A DNA stretch of 64,000 nucleotides from assembly GCA_963556255.1 (NCBI GenBank), contig OY744617.1:31011566-31075565 (forward strand), in the 5' to 3' direction. Under the pieces are notes generated by a model that saw only the letters and a program-made list of their open reading frames with translations, had not been told where the DNA came from and did no database searches. Below, in pieces: positions 57,359 through 64,000 of the stretch (within the stretch, counting starts at the first letter, position 1; each line of letters begins with the position of its first letter). The DNA comes from Allolobophora icterica. Its lineage: Eukaryota; Annelida; Clitellata; Crassiclitellata; Lumbricidae. The position numbers and the translations under genes are program-made.

Positions 57359-58540
57359 ACATGTGAAATTAAATAAATGTAAGAAAATTAAGTAACAACA
57401 AAGAAAGGGTATAATATATATAATTGAAATTGATACCTGATGTTATTGATTAGGTCGATCCTTGGGGGAAAGGCTACATTTACTCTTGGCACAGAGCGCC
57501 ATTATACCTTGCTAGATTCGTGCGAATGATAATGGATATAAATCAACAGACAGTGAAAAGACCCGAGAAAAAGAAAGGGCAATCGGACGATCGAGGAAAA
57601 GCCTCCGCAATGCTCTTCATAAACTTGGCGCTTAATGTGACATTCGTGTGTGTCCAAACTCTTCTAACTCACTGGAAGAAAATGTAGTGTTGTTAGCAGC
57701 GATGAAGCGTAGAAGGAGATGAGAAAGAAAGGAGATTATACCCACTCTTTGGCAAACAGTTGCGTTAAGAAGCCGGATGGATGTGTATTCAACATTGCGC
57801 CAAACAGGGCGTCAGAATCCTTATATATTGACAGAATAACAAAATGAGCCAATAACTGAGGTGAAAATCAGTTGACTGAATGCTGAATACTTTTAGTTTT
57901 AAAAACTTTGGATTTAGTATGTAATTTGTTTTTTATATACCCTGTGGTCAAATAAAGCATTTGAAAAAGACGATGACGGAGATATTTGTTGAAACAGTGA
58001 TGATGAAAATACATGATGCGACTACTAACACAAAAGGAAGTCGAACAATCCCTTAAACCCTGCCGTAGGATAACCATTTAGCATAACTATGAGAGTGCGT
58101 CGTTTTAACTGACCAAGGTGTATTCGATTAGTCTATAGCTGCAGTGATAGACCACGTCCCTGGCCAATTTTTTCACCGTAATACAACCAAACTATGACAG
58201 GATATCTGTTTAAAGGACCAAAGTATATCTGATCAGCGTGTATACGGTTACATAGCCAATTATAAGAGTGCATCGTTATAACGAACCATAAAGGACCACG
58301 GTGTATCCGATCAACGCAGGTCCGGTCAATGCTTAAGGTCTTACAGTCCACCCATGGCATGAGGGACAATTAAATTCAGACTGTTTTCTCGATGCTGCTG
58401 AGTGGAACCAAGGGATGTACGGGATCAAGATGAAAGCAGCCGATATGACCTTTAATATAGGAAGCAGATAATTACATTGACCCTGATCCACTGTCCACCA
58501 CTTGCAAATGAAATTTCTTCATCTCCGTTTCAATCTCTCT
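57359..58540. other. Shared non-coding region of unit C, right of the Gypsy element
   Basis: It matches unit A at 15855-16680 and then jumps to 19765-20190, so about 3 kb present in unit A is absent here. No gene is supported. Confidence 0.6.
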
Positions 58541-58544
58541 CCAT

Positions 58545-59110
<566 letters not shown>

Positions 59111-59891
59111 TGTCTGTCTCTCTGTCTGTCTATCTCGGTCTGTCTGCCTCTCTATGTCCGCCTTTTGCTCGGTTTTTGTCTCTGTCTCTCTGTGTACTCT
59201 CTGAGTATCTTTGACCTACTTCATATAATTTCCCTCGCTCTTTCTCTCTTTCTCCCTCTCTTTCTCTCTCTCGGTCTCTCAGGAAATTCTTTTCATCCCT
59301 GTAGTCCTGTGATGTCGATTATGATGACGAGGACGGCAGAGATAACGACAAAGAAAAGTTGGATGGAGAGAAGACAAAAGGCGACCAGTGGTCGCAGGTC
59401 GTACAAATTAAGGACACTGGAGCGGATGTAAGGATTGAAGTGGATACGAATTCCATGCGGCTAAGAAATTAATGCACACAGTTACACTCATGCACACTCA
59501 CACACACTAACACACACAAACACACACACACTTACACTAACACACATACACACGCGCACACACACAAACAAACACCAACACGCACAAAAACACGCACAAA
59601 CAAACACACGCTAACACACACAAGCACACACACACACAGACACACGCACGTACAATCGCGCATACGCAAACACAGTCTCTCTTGTTTTGCTCTCAGCTCT
59701 GGATGTATGTATGAGTGTTGGGCTCCGAGTGTCTGCGGGTGTTCGCAAATGGTGACCCTTCTACTTACTGAACACTGAACACCGTTCGGGTATTTGAAAA
59801 ACTTTTTGTTCTTTGTGACTCAAACGTCAGATACTTTGTCTTATAGGCATCGCTCTTATGCTGTACTTTAATGGCGCTATATTAAGTGTCC

Positions 59892-59892
<1 letters not shown>
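59111..59892. other. Low-complexity and non-coding stretch with a CA-rich tract
   Basis: CTCT-rich sequence runs to about 59282. Then comes unique sequence, a CACA/CTAA-rich tract at 59478-59672, and unique sequence to the ACAT repeat. Nothing gene-like. Confidence 0.6.
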
Positions 59893-59926
<34 letters not shown>

Positions 59927-60345
59927 CATACATACACACATACATACATAGAAAGTACATACGTATAATATACATATAGAGATACATACATACGTGCATT
60001 CATGCATATATGCAGACATACATACAAACACACATACATACATACAGACACAGACATATATACATACATACTTACATGCGTGCATACATACATGCATATA
60101 TACATACAGACTACATACATACAAACATACATACATACGTGCATACATGCATGCAAACCTACATGCGCATATGCATTCATACAATATACAGATATACACA
60201 CATAAATACATGCATAAATACATACATTCACATATGCCGACATACATACAAACATACAAACATACACATGCATGCATATACACACACAATATATACATGC
60301 GTTCATACACACATGCATACGTAGGGCCTAAATACACGCATGCAA
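59893..60345 (+). repeat. (ACAT)n-rich microsatellite, unit C
   Basis: The counterpart of 20220-20712 and 21641-21850 in unit A. It ends just before the left end of the DNA transposon. Confidence 0.9.
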
Positions 60346-60361
60346 AATACATATACAACTT

Positions 60362-60384
60362 CGTGACCTTAGAATTACACGGTT
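60362..60384 (+). repeat. Left terminal inverted repeat of the DNA transposon
   Basis: 23 bp, the exact reverse complement of 63772-63794. Confidence 0.9.
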
Positions 60385-60653
60385 GTAACTAACATTTTTG
60401 TCAAATCGGAGATTTCAATGTGACGGAGTTCTAACTGCACCCCTTTACCATAGTAATAGACGCTTGTACTGAATTGGATTCATATTGACCAGTATTTGAC
60501 AGAATTACAAAGTTCTAAGTACGAAAATAAATTTCTGCCAGTATTACAAGGTTCTAAGTACAGAGCCAATAGGCGTCTGCAATTTTCACACGTGACCTAT
60601 AGATAAACAGGCTTGTAGTTCTATGTTTACTCTAATTATAAGAAGTAACGAAG

Positions 60654-63278
60654 ATGGCGGACCGAGACGATAAGCGAAATATCGTGAGTGTGAGAAATCG
60701 ACATAAAACTATTAAATATAAAGATATAGCTGGGATGCTGGAGGGGTTAAGTGACGATGGGCATTTGACGGAGGAAGGATCGGAATCCGGCGACGACCCA
60801 ACGTACGACCCACGTATGGATCTGGCTAATGTTTGCGACAAGGACATCGCTGTGACAGTCGGGTAAGATTATTACTGTCGTTGGAGTCTCCCATAATATC
60901 TTCCCTCATGCGTCCCTGGTTGTCCGATTTGTCCCAAATTTGGTCAGAACGTATAGCTTGGGCATAAAAAATCTTTGGCCAAGAGTTTCAAAACTGTAGG
61001 ACTTAAACTTTTACTATTTAGAAATAAAGAGTGTGAAATTGTGAAAAAATGAGTAGGCTAGAATATTCTATTCTATATTGCATTCTCACATCAAATAATT
61101 GTTTAGTTTCTTAGCATTATTTCAGTGATTTTGCTATTTTCAAACAATCTATAATCTCCACTGATAATTTGTAATTCATAATATTACGACTGCAGGCACG
61201 CGAGACACTACGTTAAATATAATAATACGTCGGCCTATTAATTATTTTCATGATCTTTTTAATTGCTTGCTGTGCACAGGATGGATACCAGAAAACGGAA
61301 AAGAAATCCTACAGAGGCTAACATAACATCAAGGAACGACGACACGACTACAGTAGCTGCGACAACGCTTACCGTAGCTGAATCGAGCAACAAACAGAGT
61401 GTCAGAAAACGGAAAAGAAATCCTACAGAGGCTAACACAACATCAAGGAACGACAACACGACTACAGTTACTGTAGCTGCGACAACGGTTACCGTAGCTG
61501 AATCGAGCAACAAACAGAGTGTCAGAAAACGGAAAAGAAATCCTACAGAATGGAAAGCTAACAAGCGTAAAAGCCTCTGTCAGGCTGGAAAAGAATACTT
61601 AAGTCGTAGAGGGAAGTTAGTTCCAGCAAAAACTGTGGGAAAAAGTAAAAATAAAAGTAACTGTAACAGTAAGAGTTGTCTGACAAAGTGTCGTTTCTTT
61701 TGTGAGAAAAAGATTAGCGAGTCAGAGAGGGAATCAATTTTTAATCGTTATTACAAATTACAGCAGACAGAGAAGTACCAGTTTTATGGAAAGACGACGG
61801 AAAGATTCGAAAAGACTCGATGTACTGTGACGAAAGGACCTGGTGAAGGAAAAGATTCTAGGAGACGATACACATTCCAATACTACCTAGACATTGGAAA
61901 TGATAGACATCGTGTATGTAAAGACTACTATCTTGGTACATTGGCCATCAGTCAGAAACCTATATACAATTTTCACAACAACAAGAAAGATCCAGTAACT
62001 GGAGTACCATCTCCAGACAAGCGTGGGAAACATACTAAGAAAGTGATATCAACTCAGCAAAAGATAAAAGTAAGAAATCACATCGAATCCTTTCCAGCAG
62101 TTGAATCGCACTACACTCGTTCATCTTCAAAGAAGCAGTATCTAGAGGCTAATTTAAGCATATCGAAAATGTATCAGTTGTACCTTGAGTCTTTAGAGGT
62201 AGATGAGGTACCGGTCAAAGAATCGTACTATAGATATATGTTTGTAACAGAGTTTAACCTAGACTTTCATATGCCAAAGTCAGATAGGTGTGATTTGTGT
62301 GAAGAATTTAAAGTACTGAAATTGAACAGGGAAGTCATTGGAACTGAAATTAGTGTCAAATATGATAGGCACATTGCACAGAAGGATGCAATGCGTGAAG
62401 AGCGTAAGGCTGACAAGCAGTCTAAGAAAATGGTAGTTTGTTTTGATCTGGAGAATGTTATCACCTTGCCTAAGGCAGGAACTAGTAATTTCTTTTACAA
62501 AAGGAAATTGAATTTGTACAATTTAACTGCTCACGCTTCTTCTGGTCAGGGCTATTGTGCTATTTGGCCAGAAACACTTTCTGGTAGGGCAGGTATTGAT
62601 ATAGCAAGTGCCATAGTCAAAATTCTCACAGCAGTCGTGCGTGATCACCCAGATATTTCTGAAATTATTACATGGAGTGATAGCTGTGTGCCTCAGAATC
62701 GCAACTCCATCATGGCTTATGCTATGGGAGACTTTTTGCAAAGACATAGTCACGTTACAAGTTTAACAATGAAGTATTCTGTTCCAGGACATTCATGTAT
62801 TCAAGAAGTAGATAACATGCATAGCCAGATTGAGAAGGCTATGCAAGTTGCCGAATTTTTTTCTCCAGTGTCTTTTCTGAGAGTTCTATTAAATGTTAAT
62901 CGAAGTAAACCGTTTAAAGTTATTCAAATGAAGAACAATGACTTTAAACAATACAATGTACCAGCAAAATTCTTGGAATACCAAAAGATTCCTTTCAGTA
63001 AAGTAGTTGGGCTGAGGCTTACTAAGGTTGAACATGAAGTTTCATACAGAACTTCATGGTCCGAGCCATGGATAATTGAAAATATTAGATATGTGAGCAA
63101 GAGCCGGAAAGGAAGCAAAAAAGATGGACAAGTCTTAGATAAAGGCTTAAATACTTTGAAAGTGAGTAAGTTTGTGTGCAAAATAACTGCAGAGAAGAAG
63201 AAGGATTTAGCTAGTATGCTGAAGTGGCTACCACTTGAAGACAGGCAGTTTTATGAAAAGACTGTGTTATTAAAGTGA
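60654..63278 (+). CDS. Transposase-like protein, two exons (60654-60862 and 61280-63278), about 735 aa
   Basis: Exon 1 starts at an ATG in good context (GAAGATGGCGG) and encodes an acidic segment. It ends at CGG|GTAAGA. Exon 2 starts after TGTGCACAG| at 61280. Joining restores the frame (split Gly codon, then MDTRKRKR). After a basic repeated N-terminus come a Cys-rich block (CNSKSCLTKCRFFCEKK), a CDLC pair and a core with three candidate acidic catalytic residues: Asp in CFDLEN (62445), Asp in WSDSC (62679) and Glu in HSQIEKAM (62832). The WSD.C..QN pattern resembles a widespread, poorly described group of transposase-like animal proteins (DUF7869-type in my recollection). Position inside intact TIRs supports a transposase role, which remains an inference. 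Confidence 0.75.
60863..61279 (+). other. Intron of the transposase-like gene (417 bp)
   Basis: GTAAGA at the 5' end and TGCACAG at the 3' end obey the GT-AG rule. The frame is kept across the junction (phase 2). The sequence is AT-rich with several stops. Confidence 0.7.
61290..61543 (+). repeat. In-frame coding repeat, 114 and 120 bp periods
   Basis: The segment starting AGAAAACGGAAAAGAAATCC recurs at 61290, 61404 and 61524. Each repeat encodes a basic RKRKRNPTE patch, a possible nuclear localisation signal, plus a Thr/Val-rich linker and ESSNKQSV. The second full repeat has 6 extra bases. Confidence 0.85.
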
Positions 63279-63771
63279 ATATCATAAATATATTATTATT
63301 AATGAGTAGCTTTAATTTTGTGTTTAGGACGAAGACAGACTTAGTCTAGACTAAGACTTAGTGTCTAACCCGTGTTAACACGGATATAACTTCATGATAG
63401 ACGTTAAAACGAAGTTATTTCTTATTTTATATACATATTGTATTGTGAAATGATGGCAAATATCATTGTTTTAAATGTCAATTTGTGTTGTCCTTAATGT
63501 TTTGTAGCTCCAGCCAAAGCACTTTAGTTAGAACCTTGTAGTCCTTTACTATATTTCCAGCTTCAGAATAACAAGGGTCTAACTAATTTTATAGTGTAGT
63601 TATTTACATAAAACTATGATACACTATAGTTTATAAAGTATGCTAAATGATGCAGTATTGTGATACTTTTGCTTTGTTAAGATTTCGAGAAAAAGTAGCT
63701 GCTAATTTCATGCTAAAGTACTTTTAAACTTTCAACACGAATTATCTCCATAAACACTTCTATGCACATAG

Positions 63772-63794
63772 AACCGTGTAATTCTAAGGTCACG
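63772..63794 (-). repeat. Right terminal inverted repeat of the DNA transposon
   Basis: 23 bp, the exact reverse complement of the left TIR. It is followed by the ACTT target duplication. Confidence 0.9.
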
Positions 63795-64000
63795 ACTTGC
63801 TCTGGGTATCTCTTTTCGCCCAGGCAGCTCTTCGTGCGTTTCTTTATTTGTCCGCACAGACTGATGTTTACTAAGATTATCTGCTGTCTGGATGGACAGA
63901 GGGAGGCCTTTTACTTTCACCTTGGCTCGTGTAGCCCACCATCAGGGACAGGCATACATTAATGAGGATAATGCGATAGCTCTGGCTATATCATGCAGTG

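Larger units (their letters stand above)
60362..63794 (+). mobile_element. Complete DNA transposon with 23-bp TIRs and ACTT target duplication (3433 bp)
   Basis: The ends are perfect 23-bp inverted repeats starting CGTGACCTTAGAATTACACG (60362-60384 and 63772-63794). ACTT flanks both sides (60358-60361 and 63795-63798). Unit A has the uninterrupted equivalent near 21846 (CTACAACTTACAAGTGACTCC). Inside is one two-exon gene on the plus strand. Subterminal motifs ATTACAARGTTCTAAGTAC (60504 and 60543) recur inverted near 63528. The TIR start and 4-bp duplication do not let me assign a superfamily with confidence. Confidence 0.9.

Overview
The window is eukaryotic and almost certainly from an invertebrate animal. 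It holds long single-exon Mab-21/cGAS-like genes, RTE and CR1/L2-type non-LTR retrotransposons, a Ty3/Gypsy LTR element, hAT-type MITEs, large tetranucleotide microsatellites, and genes with GT-AG introns. No bacterial-type operon, rRNA, tRNA or CRISPR is visible. The species cannot be fixed from the sequence. Expanded Mab-21-domain families of this kind are known from molluscs, other lophotrochozoans, cnidarians and amphioxus.

The backbone is a tandem segmental triplication in one orientation: unit A (about 2578-22867), unit B (about 22868-36957) and unit C (about 36958 to beyond the window end). Each unit has a ~250 bp leader, an 83-bp minisatellite array (about 101, 61 and 79 copies), a 600-740 bp spacer, one Mab-21/cGAS-like gene, and a shared non-coding downstream region with relics of older retroelements. 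Genes A (950 codons) and C (960 codons) are intact and keep the nucleotidyltransferase GS...D-x-D motif plus a third Asp. Gene B has a net -1 frameshift and is a pseudogene. Length differences between A and C appear as in-frame indels, which suggests both are under coding constraint.

The units differ by younger insertions, and several can be proven because another unit or a local duplicate keeps the empty site. An RTE LINE abuts unit A. Unit A carries two hAT-like MITEs, RTE 3' fragments and a CR1/L2-like tail. Unit B carries a third hAT-like MITE and a 799-bp element with long terminal inverted repeats. Unit C carries a CR1/L2-like relic, a complete Gypsy element (48867-57354) and a complete DNA transposon (60362-63794).

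Two items stand out. First, the Gypsy element has near-identical 877-bp LTRs, a 4-bp target duplication and an intact 1582-aa Gag-Pol. Downstream of pol it also has a third ORF that closely resembles the animal protein ZCCHC24 (CCHC knuckle plus 3CxxC-type zinc finger), so it looks like a captured host gene. A good splice acceptor lies just upstream of that ORF. Second, the 3433-bp DNA transposon has perfect 23-bp TIRs, an ACTT target duplication, subterminal repeats and a two-exon gene of about 735 codons with a candidate D-D-E triad of a poorly described type.
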